This document shows, piece by piece, positions 12,940-25,594 of a stretch of 64,000 nucleotides of DNA. Below the pieces are notes generated by a model. It did no database searches, was not told the origin of the DNA, and saw only the letters and a list, made by a program, of their open reading frames with translations. The position numbers and the translations under genes are program-made. Every line of letters begins with the position of its first letter. The first letter of the stretch is position 1. Source of the stretch: Lycorma delicatula (Eukaryota; Arthropoda; Insecta; Hemiptera; Fulgoridae); the NCBI RefSeq assembly GCF_047948215.1, contig NC_134455.1, forward strand, positions 149,278,575-149,342,574, given 5' to 3'.

Positions 12940-13325
12940 ATTTAATCTTGTGTACTACGACAACCATGTACAGACGTTGTCGAACGGGTGAGGTACGCAT
13001 GTGATCTGGACTCCTGCAGCTCGGGAATTTCACACAGGGGTGTCACCCGGGCGATAAACGCGTTTACTGCGGACAGCGGCGACCTCAAAGAGTTGTAGTG
13101 AGCAAGGCTTACGAGGACTAGCCCGTGCACTGGCAGACCGATCTCAGATAATGTTATTACGCAGCTGAAGTAGAGAGAAGTCTCCGTTCTTAAGATTGAC
13201 GCGCGGATTAAATCCGAGTTACTTCCTTCTCTCTCGTATGAACTGTCTCTCCTTTTAATACGACTCTGCAATGTCACGACTGTCTCGCTTGTACGGTTGA
13301 CATCTCGACCCTGGAACTTAACAGT
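12940..13325. other. CpG-raised island with an unassigned 111-codon frame
   Basis: A sharp compositional island in AT-rich DNA, with many CpGs (GCGCGGATT, GGCGATAAACGCG). The minus strand is open for 111 codons (12942-13277) but shows no recognisable motif, signal peptide or membrane segment. Such islands in insect genomes can be exons, promoters or enhancers. I cannot choose between these. Confidence 0.25.
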
Positions 13326-16300
13326 TACTATTGCTTAACTGTCACCTTTAACAAAACCTTTTTATATGCAAACAGCGTAGAATGATATAATACTAAACAT
13401 AATACGTTGAGAAAAGATTAAAGAATTTAATACAAGACTTGTCCTATTTTTTCCCTGTCAAAATTTACAATCGGCAAATTTAGGTTACTTAATTTCTTTA
13501 TATCATTATAAAATAATAATTTTTACTGTTTTTTTTTCAATCAAAAACGTTGGCCATCAGGTTCTTCATTATCTTCATTTTCTTCTTTCTACTTGTAAAT
13601 TCTATATTTATTTATTTTTTTTATTCCATTCTATTTTAGAAATTTCAGTATTACTAACCGAATAATAGTAACTTTCTAAAAGATTAATTTTATCTTCATG
13701 AAGTACTGCCTGAAAAAACAGCATTTGTACTAAAATCGATTTAAAGAGGTGCAAATTCTCATTCGATTTAATATAAAATTAGTACTGTAATAATGTTTGA
13801 TTCCAATCTCATAGCGACTGAAATCTAATAAAATTAATTTTTAAGCGATCTATTTTGGCTATTTTTGTAAGCGTTACAAAAATAAAACATATCTTTTTCT
13901 GGATGGTGACTTTTTCACTATTCCAAATGTCTCCTCGTTTTCTACTGTTTATCACTGAATAACTACAAAAATATTTAAAATTATTAGTAGTGTATTACTT
14001 GTATTACTGTGTTTCTAATTTTGAACTGGATTAAAAACAGTTGAGTTCTAAAATGATACTGAATAACAAAAGTAAAAATTAAAATACGAAACGAAAATTT
14101 ATATAGCAGTTAAAAGTGGAAAACTTTAGCCAAAATCAAAAATATTGTTGTATTAGAAACATTATGAATATTGTTACCGAAAACACCAGGCGTCCCTCGA
14201 TAGTGTTTTTTTTTTGATACGGTATCTCCATCGTATTCCCATAAGGGTGTTGAATTTTTGTTTTTCAATTTTTTTTTGTAAATAAAGTGGTCGAGTAAAG
14301 ATTACAAAAATACTTTATCGAAGACCAACGTAATATTAAGTATTTAATAATGTACTGAGAAAAACATGATGTTGTACGGAAGTCGTAAAACAATCGGACG
14401 TAGAGTGGAGACAATTTTACGATGTGCTGTAGTGGTGGTGGCTTGGCTGTGGCATCTTTTCCGCCATCATTTCACACCATTTTCCCTGCCTAAGAAAGCC
14501 GCCATTTTGAAAATTTCTTGAAAAATCATTACGTGTGTCATTCTACCAAAGCAAGAAATCTTAATAAAAATCGGAAAATGTGTTTGGTAACACATAACCA
14601 GTGTCACAAACATATAAAACTTTCTGACTTAACTAATTTTGTTAATATCGATTGAAGTTAATCGTTTTTATTTTTAAAATTCTGATAAATATATAAAGTC
14701 ACCGTTGTTGGATACTGTTCCTTTGCTGCCATTTCCTGTTAGTTTCTGGTACGATTTTGAGACTCAAAGAAATAAAGATTAACTCCTTCATCCAAAGAAA
14801 CTAAAAAAACGGAAACTAAAAAGAATCTCCAAAGAAACGGAAAGAGAAAGTATCTGCATAAAACGTTATCCTCCATTGGCGGTGCCGCTCGACATTTTGT
14901 GGGATTCACCATACACCTCACGAATTCAAAAGCGAAGTTAGTCCGTCAGGGCCAAAACCTTTTCTCGTATGAACTTTAATTTCTGAAGGAAGAGGAATTT
15001 TTCTTACTACATATTTTTCTGGAGGTCACAGCAAAGCCGCTGATCAGTAATGTTCTCATACTATTCTAAGTAAAACTCTCTTTTACTAAGAAAGGGGGAG
15101 AAAACCGTTCTTTTCCTGGAGAGAGCTTGAGCTATCTTCTGGATGAGACTATTTGTGAACGCTTCATAAGTTTTACATTTGTTACTCGTAGTCTATTTAT
15201 TCAAGGCTTTAATTAATTTTTTTCTAAACGAGTGAAGGAAGATCTTCCTCCTTTGATATAGTTAATAATAATTGATATAGGAAATAATTTTTGTAAATTT
15301 CGTTTTACGACTTGAACGTAATTATTTGTCTTCATAAAGCAGCTGCATTTTTTAAAATTGTTTGACGGTTTTCCTATGTTCAGGAAGAAGTAGATATTTA
15401 CGCACGCGAGTTGGAAATCCAACAGAGAACACATTTGTATCACGATTAGAGCTATATCGCGGCTCGGATTCCAAGACAAACGGAATAAAAAAAATTAAGC
15501 CAATATTCGAAATAATATATTCATATTATAAAAAAAACCGGTTTTTTGAATAATAATAATCAATTAGTTTATTATAAAATAGCAAACAGTATTAACATAT
15601 TATTTCACATTCACACGTTGTGTGATTTACAATGATAATAAAAAAAATCGTTTGGATGATATATGAATCAATTTTGTACATTCTTTATGGTAGAATAAAA
15701 TGTTGCTAATTTTAATCTTACGGTAATAAATATAAATATTCATAATACAAAAGAAACAAAATATTGTAGTTATAAATATAATTTTTCAATGAATTTTAAA
15801 TGTTTTTTATTTTTTTAAACAGCTACCTAGACGCAACGATATACGATATAATATTAATAATAGCAACAAACATTTTTACGGGAGAGAGAATCGGGATAAA
15901 ATCATTATAATTTTATAATAACCGTATTTAATATGCAGATTTTATTATAACTTATGTTTTTATCATAATTTTAAACTGAATCGGCAATCATCAACCCTGC
16001 CACTTTAGAGAAGCAATAATTTATGAAAAACAAAGAAAAACATAATGCCGCTGGGCATTTATTAAACCTATTTCGTGTGTAAAAATGACAAGATGACAAG
16101 TAGACTCTTCTTGTTAAAAAGAAAAGAATCTGCTTTATTATCTATAGTTTCTGTTCTTCACTTAATTTATAATCAAACTACTAATCTGTGTGTAAGCCTA
16201 AATCTTAAGTTTATTATCTTAAAGTTGACGTCTTAGATCGTTAACTTTTTTTGTTTATGATGAATAAGAAAAAATAATTAACCGACATAAAATTCAATAC

Positions 16301-17689
16301 TAGTCCGAGAATTTATTAGGTCTTTTTTTCAGTTATTCTATTGAAAATGTAAGCGAGAGAATTTATGTTCTATATTTTAATAATTAATTCAAATTTATGT
16401 ATTATTGTATATTTTGCAGAGGAAAAAGAAATATGATAAAAAAATATGCTTGTATTACTTAATGGAATATTTTTCCAAAAATTCAGTAAAATATGAAAGA
16501 TCTATTTAAGAAAAATTAGAAATTAATTATATCTCTAAATAATTGGTAGGTGTATGAGACTAAAAATCTCTTTGTAGAAATTAAAACATTTTACGAGTTT
16601 ATATACTGTATATACAAATATATATGTATAATTAAAAAAAAAAATATCAGGTAGACGCATAGGTAAGTCTATTTAACCTTAAAATATTAAGCAACTTATA
16701 TAAAAAACAATAATTACAAAATTTCAAAATTTGTGTAATTTTTCCCAATTGTACAAATTAAATAATACTTTTGATTCTACTTTATTCTAGTTTTCATCTC
16801 AATTTGTAAATTACGAATAGATTTAAGATTAAATTGTCGATAAGATCTATCGCCGAAAGAATAAATAGTTTTATTTTTAACCTACTTTTGGAGCTGTCTA
16901 TATCTTTATAGAGTTTTCGTTTATTTACAAAAATTTTAATTTTAAAGGTAGTTCTATTGATTTTAATGTTATCTTACTCTCTTCATCTTAAATTAAAAAA
17001 AAAAATTACCTTAACTGGTGAATAATTATAAAAATAATTGTCAGTGTTAACTAAAAACACTTTATATTTACATTAGTTATTGGCATAGTGTAATGACATT
17101 GACATGCATTAATGTTATATCAATCTGATAAGAAGGATTAAACTATCTTTGGTTAAACATTGGGTAAAAAATATTTATTTTTTTATTATCTTATGCAGTA
17201 TTATCATCTACATTTTCCTACAATGTACTAAAGTTAGCATAAATATAAAAATATTCTAATTTGATATTACTCGTAGACATTTAATCTATTTTTATTTGTT
17301 TGCAAAGAAAGGTTAATTTAATTTTTACGGTACAGTAAATCAATTTAAATATAACAGTAGTCGGGATTAAACATAAATATATAATTTAACAAAAAAAAAA
17401 AATTATTATTTTTAGCGAAAATGAATGACACGCTAGTTACCGAGAGAAAATTATAAACTAACAGGCCGACTTCAAATAGTCATAAAATTGGCTGTTTTGT
17501 ATTTGGTCCTCAAAAAAAAGTTTTGTAGCTCCTAATATTGCAAATGATAAAATTTACTTTAAATATTACAACAAACTTGAATTAATCTAAAAAAAATGTT
17601 TTATTGGATACATTAATCTACATTTCAATCAGTTATTTCCTTTACGGTTAACCATATCGTTGCTGAGGTAATAAACAAAGGGTCTTGAT
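13326..17689. other. AT-rich stretch, no gene recognised
   Basis: Mostly featureless. A moderately complex patch at about 14160-14720 (including GCCGCCATTTTGAAAATTTC) has the look of a dispersed insect repeat, but I cannot bound or classify it. Short open frames at 14739-14921 and 15213-15553 resemble nothing known to me. Confidence 0.4.
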
Positions 17690-17929
17690 ACGCTTACACG
17701 AGTAGTAACCGCTTTTTCTCGTAATTTTATTCAGGTATGAACTATTCACATCCGTCTAGCTGACCCGTTTCGCATTCTCTTATACTAATTCATTCTGCAT
17801 TCTGATTTACGTACCTTGAAGATTGAGAGTTTTTAGCTAAATTTTATCTTTGTACATGCGAATGTCGATTACATTTATTTATTTTAATATCTGAATGTCT
17901 CGTCGAGGACCTTTTACTGTGTATTTTAA

Positions 17930-18340
17930 TCGTTTCTTGAAGTATTATAAATCTCATTGCTTTTCGATCGGAGTCGAGTCGTTAGTTAAACGGCGAAGTT
18001 AGATCTTAACTTTACCGTTTATTGCACCGTTTAAATGTCGGTTGTTTTTTCACGTATATCTACATTGAGACTTACAATTATAATAAAGCTGTCGTGTTTG
18101 TGACAGCCTTGAAGCAGCATTCCGACCGCCACCGCCTTCCACTCCTCCGCCTTCACTGCTGCAGGTCATCGACGAACGGAGGATGCACCGAGGTCATCAG
18201 AAGCGTCCTGCGGAAAATATATTCTGGGGCCTCGATGCGTGAATTCTTCCGCTCTCGAGGCTGGCACGGTCGCCATTGTCCTATCTCTCTCATACAGCCG
18301 CACACGTACACTAAGCTCTATTGTAGTTAGTTACGCGTTT
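17930..18340. other. CpG-raised island, possible first-exon or promoter region
   Basis: GC-rich against its surroundings, with clustered CpGs. On the minus strand a start in good context (GACAATGGCG, ATG at 18276-18274) opens a 36-codon frame ending at 18166 (begins MATVPASRAEEFTHRG). The plus strand carries an unrelated 102-codon frame (18022-18330). Neither matches a family I know. A 5' exon is possible because the island is isolated and the start context is strong, but there is no proven splice site or homologue. Confidence 0.2.
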
Positions 18341-20196
18341 GTTAACCGATACATGTTACTTGTTATTAATTATTGTCGGTTAGTTATTTATATTACAATG
18401 TTGATTTCGTGATAGATAAATTAATTTTAAAAAATAATTACGTTTCTAAGACGCAAACACATGTATTTATTACGCAAATTATGAATTAAAAATTTGAATA
18501 TATGCGACTACATAAGTTTTAATTATTCTCGGCAGCTAATAAACTAATGGAAGCTATTTTATCGATATCATTCTTAACTTGCTGTTTCACATACTCGATT
18601 TTTTTTTGTATTTCGTATCCTTATATTCTTATTTGTTTATTATCCGTTCTGTGGTAAATTCGAAGATTTTTGTGGCGGTTGTAATTCGTTTTTATTAATT
18701 TTGTTACTGTTTTTGGTTTTATTTACAAAGTAAACACTCTCTTTCATTTTAGATGAAAAGGTTTTTAGCATAAAATCTTATTAGAAGCAATAGGTTTTTC
18801 AAAGAATTATTACCTAGTGCTATATTTTAATTTTTATTAAAACATCCTATCACGCAAAATAGTATAGCTTATATAATTTTTTTTTAAATTATTTCAGTAC
18901 ACAATAAACATTTCCTTAAAGCCATAATTTTACCTAGAAAATTATGAGACTAAACAAAACTCAAACGTTTTGTTTTTAGAATACCATCGAAATAAACACA
19001 GAAAAAATTTAAATCGATTCATTTCCTTACATTTAATGTATTTCATTTATTGCAGTATATTACAATGAGATGTAAATACATTCTTTTAAAAATAAAATAT
19101 CCACATTTAGAATGTATGCACAATTGTAAAAAAAAAATTTCTTAATTTTGAAAAAGTTATCAATATGTAAAATTATAAAAGTAGTGACAAAATTATTTTA
19201 ATACAACAACGAATCGGAAGCATCACATTTAATCGTAGGAAACAAGAGTTAACGGTTTCTTATCAGTTCTTACAAGTTGAGAGAAGAAATGTATAAAAAG
19301 TGTTAACAGTTTACAGTTGTGAGCGAGTTCAGTATCTTCGTAAAACAACAAATAAATAACCCCAAAGAAAAAAGGCAATTGAAGTTTTTTAGAAAAGTGT
19401 AGAAAATAGATTAAAATTTCAAATGGAAAAAATGGGTCTTACGCTTCCATGCACCAGAATACAAATGATCTATTTATCAAAAACTTATCATTATTTTATA
19501 TTAACAAGGAACTAAGTATATAACCGGTTTCATTTTTTTAAGTTTAAATAATTTTTTGTGTTATCATACTTTAAGTAAATTTTATTAGCTCGCTAGATTT
19601 GTAGGCAATTTTTATTTACACTAAATTTTAGCTACCTCCCACTTAAGTTCTCAGTCCATGGAACGGTAAAATATACTCTTTTACTTTTTCATCACTTAAT
19701 ATGACTAATGAGTAATGGGTCTTACGATCGTATGGGTTTAAAGGAAGACATTCCTTTAAATCTTATAAGATCAATTCACAGACTAAGCTTATAAAGCTAG
19801 CTTAAGAAAAATAAAGCCAACTGTTCGACATTTTTATGTCTGGACAATGCTTATGATAATGTAGAGTAGAAGGAAATGCGCTAAAACATAGATAAGAATA
19901 CTTGAATACAAGTTATTTAAGGCTAGTGATCAGAACAGAAGATGAAAAACATTTTACCCAAAAGGAATAATGAAAATCTATAATGTTTTCCTTTTACTTT
20001 TTAACCTCATTAAAGAAGTAGCGGTACAGGAATTATATGTAAATTATGAGGGCGGAGTATTGGCACAAGAAAAGCATTCAAAACTAATAAAAAAATTAGT
20101 TCAGATGAAGAAAATTTTAATGTTCTAAATCTATTACTAGGAGATAAGGTATGTTGTTAAAATATGCTGGGTTAAAATAAAAACGAGTAAAACATA
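18341..20196. other. AT-rich stretch, nothing recognised
   Basis: No supportable gene or bounded repeat. Confidence 0.5.
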
Positions 20197-20386
20197 AATA
20201 ATACAACTTTTTTTTTTTTTTGTTATAATTTAACCCTGTCTCCCGGAACCAGACCCCCAATTAAGCATGAACACGGTTCCGGGAGTTGCCTTCGTCTCTA
20301 GCCGCCAGATGAGGGAAACCGCCAGGCCCGGCTATGCCGTTCCCGGCCTCCATCAACCAACCTCGCTTGTCAGATGCAATAATACA
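20197..20386 (-). mobile_element. Short GC-rich retroposon with poly(A) tail and 9-bp target duplication
   Basis: Direct repeats AATAATACA at 20197-20205 and 20378-20386 bracket a 172-bp insert. On the minus strand the insert ends in an A run of about 14 (T run at 20208-20221). The body is far more GC-rich than anything around it and folds readily. CTCCCGGAACC (about 20240) pairs perfectly with GGTTCCGGGAG (about 20274), and GGCCGGGAACGGC/GCCGGGCC form a second stem. Target duplication plus tail establish target-primed reverse transcription. I see no RNA polymerase III boxes, so it is either a heavily 5'-truncated LINE 3' end or a structured small-RNA-derived retroposon. I do not recognise the parent. 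Confidence 0.75.
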
Positions 20387-23300
20387 GCTTATCAGAAAAG
20401 AGGATAACTAGGAATCGATTATTAAAATTTTGGTAGTAATATATCCTTATTTTCAGAATATTTATTTAGGCAATAAAATTACAACATATTGAGGGCGTAA
20501 GACGGAGATCAAAAGTAGACTGGCTCAAGTAAAGAAGACTTTCAAGCGAAAAACGCCTGCATGTTTTAAATATGGATCTATGAATTTGAAAGGGATTCTT
20601 TAAAATATTTATTAGGAGTTCCGAATATTTGCATTGCAGCGAAATGCGGAAGTTGTATAAACAGAAAGGAAAAGAATAAAAGAATTGAAGTGTAGTGCTA
20701 AAAATTATTTTTTTGTAAACTTTTTTGAAAATTAGTTCGATTAGGACAAAATACAAAATAAAGAGGTCTTAAGGCGAATAGAAAAGGAAAGAAATCTGAG
20801 GAATATCTTAAGAGACGAAATAGATTGCAGATGTCATAATGCATAATCAGAGTTAAAACTGTTGAGGCAAAGGAAAATTTGAATATATAAAATGAATATC
20901 TGAGGATGAAGGATGATTCTATAAAATAGTTACGATTTGTTTTGATTAGAGAAAGTTATATAAACTAATTATCCATTAATAGAATTTTTTTGTGATTGTG
21001 CTTAACTTATATAATACCAACAAACAATAAATAATAGGCTATATACGTATTTTGTAAAGTAAGAATTTTTGCAGTTAAGTTCTAGCGGTCCAATAACAAC
21101 CTGTAAAATAATATCGATATTTATTAAACAAAGCCTTAATAGAAATTAAGAGGTAATTCGAAAATATACTATGGCCCAGAAACAATGACTTTATTCTAAG
21201 TGTGCGTAAACTGTACTGGTTTGTGATCGATTAAATTTAGCCAATAATATATTGTTTTTTGTCCAATAATTCATGCTAGTAATCTATAAATCACAAAAAC
21301 AATATTGGCACAAACTAACAGCTATGTATGTCTAATAATTATAATAAATTTAAGAAACTGAATATTTATGGTAGATCTATTTTTAGTACTAAAATTATGC
21401 CATTAACAAGAGCTAAAATAAAAAGAAATATATTAAAAAAAAACAGAGGGTTAAAAACCAAATCCCTTAGATCACAGAAGGATAACTTGTATAATCATTC
21501 TTTTGCTACAGAAATATGTGTTCAGTTATCTATTCACTTCGTTAAATTAATTTTACTGAACAGATTCGCGCCTTAATTTTCCTTTTACTAAGAAGGTTGC
21601 GAAAAAAAGAAGAAGGTTGATGTGGATTATTAAAATCTAATTTTAAATAAGTTTCACGCTCAAACATCATTTTCTTTCCTAGCTGGGATTTTATTTCATT
21701 TATCCCCTTTAAACTAGTTATAGCTTACTATTAGTATTTTCCCGACTTTTTTTGGAATTTCCTGGAACAGAGCCGAAGAATCTACGTCACTAGTAATATG
21801 AGTATATAGATCTGTTTTAACTTTTCATCATTATGTAGCCATTTATACTCGCTCCTTGTTTAAGGAGAACGATAAGATAAATTAAATTTGTACCCTAACT
21901 GGCTTCCATACAAAGTATTTATTCGAATCTGGGTCATACGATATCATAAGAAGAACAGCTGCCGAAGCAGCTGATCTGTGATTATGCAAACCGGAATACG
22001 AACCGGTAGAATTTTATTGCTTTAAATTAATGTTTTGTGTATTATAATTTGTAGGCTCGGTTAACTGTTATAGCACGTAGGTGTAAACTGGTAAACGATT
22101 AAAATAGTAATGAATTTAAAGAGATATATTAACAAATAAAAAAAAAAAATTTACCCATAATTTTGAAACCGATTTTTACGTTTAATTTTGGAAATAAAAT
22201 CTTTCAGGAAATAAAATATGCATATTCCAAAAATAAGGCGTCCGTTATTTTAAAATAATACGGTGCAGTAATCGTAAGTAATGTACATATGTGATAGAAA
22301 GGGAACATACGTAAGAGCGCCGCATCATGGGGTCAAACCTATTACAAATAATAGAGGCATGCTACGATGCTAGCGATGCTATGTGGTGTTGTGTCTAACT
22401 AATTGAATTTATTAAACGGTTTGTTAACTTTATAGAGTTGTTTTTTCATTGTGTTGTGTCCACCTCACCTCACATACACTACTGAATTAAATTATACCGC
22501 GCCGCATTATCATTACAGTACTTCTTCCGGTTTCTGTTCGGACTCTTCTAAAACGATTTCAATAATACTATGTATGACCTCATCTAACCTCATCACTCTC
22601 TCTCGCTAACCACCCTATTTCTACTTCCCTGTTACAATCGCTACGATAAATATCATTACTCTAAATAAGCAAACTAATAAGCTATTTTAGAATATTAGTG
22701 CAAGTTGAAATAATCTTTCTTTTAAAACAAATTTTTAAACTTTGTTAAGTTGAAGTGGTACGCATTTTTATTTTTGACGAGTATTAAAACGAAGTTTTAA
22801 TGCTCGTATATCTATCAGTAGCTCGTATATATATCAGTAGTAAGAAAATGAATGATAACCAAGAGTACACCGTATTACGAAGACTAGACTACAAAATATG
22901 AATACTAGAGTGATCACAACATTTATTATCAATATAGATGTATTACAAATATAAAAATATTGTCTATGCGAGTAAGTCAGATTATATGGAAATTTCATAT
23001 ATCATATGATTATATTTTTTGGAGGAAAAATTAATATTTTTAGTGAATTGTCGCCAACCGATGTAATACAGTGTCGTATTCTGAATAAAATGGTGATAAT
23101 TAAAAGTGATTAGGCTTCAAATTTCATGAAAATGTTTATTTTTCTGTTCGGAAATTTTATTTCAGAGATGTATTTACAAAATAAACTCACAATTTAACGA
23201 AAAAAATGTTTGTTTAGGGTAATATGTGGTCAAAACGACTGCATTAAACTAAGGTATAAACAGTGGAATGTTTGTGTTCACTTCGGCTCCTTAATTTAAA

Positions 23301-23805
23301 TAATTTTACATAAACCCTACAACTAATTTTATGCATGGAAAGAGAAATTTTAGTAGTTAAAAGATTATTTTGAATTTACGGTAATAATAACAAAAACGCC
23401 TAACGGACTAAAACTATTGTAGCATTTTCTTTAATATAAATTAAAATTGAGTAAAAAAAAATTATAAACTAGATCGAATCTTTTTTAAAAAAATTTTAAA
23501 TGAAAAAAAATTATTTAGATTTCTACTACCGAAATAATCGTTGGGGGCCGTGCATGAGATACAAGGTTTTCCGAAAACGGTATATTTCTTCCCGTAAACA
23601 AGAATCTCACGCCGGTTTTATTAGAGATAATGAAGAGTGTTTTATTTGACCGTTGCTTTCAACATAAAACTCGATATTCTGTTAATAATCGTTGTCAATC
23701 TCACAAAAAAAAAAAAAAATATTTAGCCATATCACTACATCATTCTTTTCATCATAGGAATTGAATTTTTTTTTTTTTGTACTTTAACTATCCTTTTTTT
23801 ATTTA
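20387..23805. other. AT-rich stretch, no gene recognised
   Basis: Contains an 82-codon lysine- and asparagine-rich open frame (21328-21576) and a somewhat GC-raised patch near 22310-22640. Neither has recognisable motifs. Confidence 0.4.
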
Positions 23806-24549
23806 AGACTAGTGGACCCGGTAATGCTTCGCTACTGCTAAATTTAAGTGTACGAATTAAATAAATTTTGTTTTATATTTGACATATGTAATCTATTTTG
23901 TTCATTTTGTTGTGCTGTTTCTTCCTCTGATTCATTTCTTCTATATTCTCTCATTCTCTTGGCTCGAATTGTGGGTCGACCAATATCTTGTTGTTTTTGA
24001 CGCATTGTTATTTTTAAATTATAAAACTTTTATCTTCTATTTAAATATTAATATTATTATTCGTGTTTTTTTTTTTTTACATTTTTGTAGCTTACGAAAC
24101 AAGTGATACGGACAAAATTACGAAAACAATAAATTGTACAATATTGATTCACTATTAATTTTCTTTCTTTCATCTTATAAACCCTGGAATGTTTACCACA
24201 GTTCAAACCTCACCAATCTCACTACTAAAAATATATAAATCATAAAAAAAAAAAACGTATAAATAAAGAACCTAAAACTTCTTTTGCTAAAATTTAATGT
24301 CGTTGTTTACATTGAGAGACGTCGTCTATATGGACTATATCTATCTCGATATCGACTTCCTCGGACAGTTATTATGTAACCAATATTTTGTCGTTTTGGA
24401 CACATTGTTATTCAAGCCACGTAAACTAATAACATGTAAACACTCCCGGAACAAAAATAAATATTGTAATTTTCAGCAAAATCGGTTGAGCAGTTTTTGA
24501 GGTATTAGGGAACACACAAAACGAAGAGTTTCTTCTATTTATATAGACA
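23806..24549 (+). repeat. Diverged dispersed non-autonomous repeat
   Basis: It begins with GACTAGTGGACCCGGTAATG and ends with CAAAATCGGTTGAGCAG followed by TTTATATAGAC. That start/end pair (GTGGACCCGG..., AAAATCGGT...AGTTTTTGAG..., TTTATATAGA) is familiar from abundant short repeats in insect genomes. Inside, a motif near 23975-24015 (CCAATATCTTGT...GACGCATTGTTATT) recurs diverged near 24379-24412 (CCAATATTTTGT...GACACATTGTTATT), so the unit is internally duplicated. The hydrophobic open frames here (23879-24106, 24297-24500) are by-products. The class is unknown. Confidence 0.45.
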
Positions 24550-25122
24550 GTATTAGTTAAATCTGTATGAAAATAAAATCTGTCAGAAACAATTATTCTC
24601 AATTTAATTCAGTTAAAAGATCAATTTAATTAGGTGACGTGTACTATTAATATTAATGAAATTTAAGAAACCAAAATAATCAGGAAGATCGTTAGAACTT
24701 CGCCGGTAAGGGTCCGCAGTACTGCACGGCACGGCGAAGTCAAAATTATGTTTACAGTTCTAAACGTGACCTAATCTAAAAGTGAAATAAAAATGGGAAA
24801 AGAAATTAAAAAATAAACATGAAAACATTATATTCCAATTCAGTTAAATTTGTAATAAAGAATACTTTTAAAAAATACCTCGAATTTTGTTAGAAACAAT
24901 TTTTTCCATTTGATGAACCGCGGGACTCGAATATGTCACTTATTCTTCTTTTAAGGGTGACTTTACGAATCGCGCCGTGACTAGTTTGATTAAAAAAAGA
25001 ATAATATGGTACGAAGTGATTGATATGACTATAAACAAAAAAATTGGCCGGATAACAATGTTATAGGATAACAATCGGTAAGTCATAAAAATAAATTAAA
25101 GAATAATCTAAAAAAACGCAGT
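24550..25122. other. AT-rich stretch, nothing recognised
   Basis: A small GC-raised patch at 24700-24745 contains the short palindrome-like TGCACGGCACGG. There is no gene signature. Confidence 0.4.
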
Positions 25123-25594
25123 GATATCCAAAAAGGTAGATACTACATTTGTATCATCAAAATCTATTATTAATTTAGAATTAAAAAAAAAAATACATGT
25201 TAAATATATGTAATAAACAATAGACATACAACAATAGATAATAAACAATATTTAAGCGTTCCATATAATAAGTAAAAAATAGAAAAATTTGTTACAAAAC
25301 TCTTACCGGCCCGATTTCATTTATATGTAATACATATCATATTTAGAGAAATAATACAATTCTTATGATAATTCGCCGTTTAATAAATGAAATCGGGTCG
25401 GTAACAGTTTTGTAACAAAGTTTTCTATTTTTTACTTATTATATGGAACGCTAAACATTGTTTATTATACCATTTGTTTTATTGTACATCTATTGTCTAT
25501 TACATATATTTAACATAATATTTTTTTAAACAAAATTATAGATTAATAACAGATTTTGATGATAGAAATGTAGTGTGTTACCTTTTTTGATATT
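25123..25594. mobile_element. Foldback (long inverted repeat) element
   Basis: Two arms of about 200 bp face each other: 25123-25324 and 25382-25594, with a 57-bp spacer. Matching landmarks in reverse complement are ATAAATGAAATCGGG, TTTTACTTATTATATGGAACG, TTACATATATTTAACAT and AGATTTTGATGAT. Identity is high but not perfect, with small indels, so it is an aged copy. There is no coding capacity. This layout fits a foldback-type MITE or an inverted duplication. I could not settle a target-site duplication. Transcribed, it would form a long double-stranded hairpin. Confidence 0.8.

Noticed and set aside
21328..21576. 82-codon Lys/Asn-rich ORF
   Set aside because: No motif, AT-driven composition, no supporting context.
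23879..24500. Two related hydrophobic ORFs as a gene pair
   Set aside because: Similarity comes from an internal DNA duplication in a dispersed repeat. Frames are not conserved as protein.
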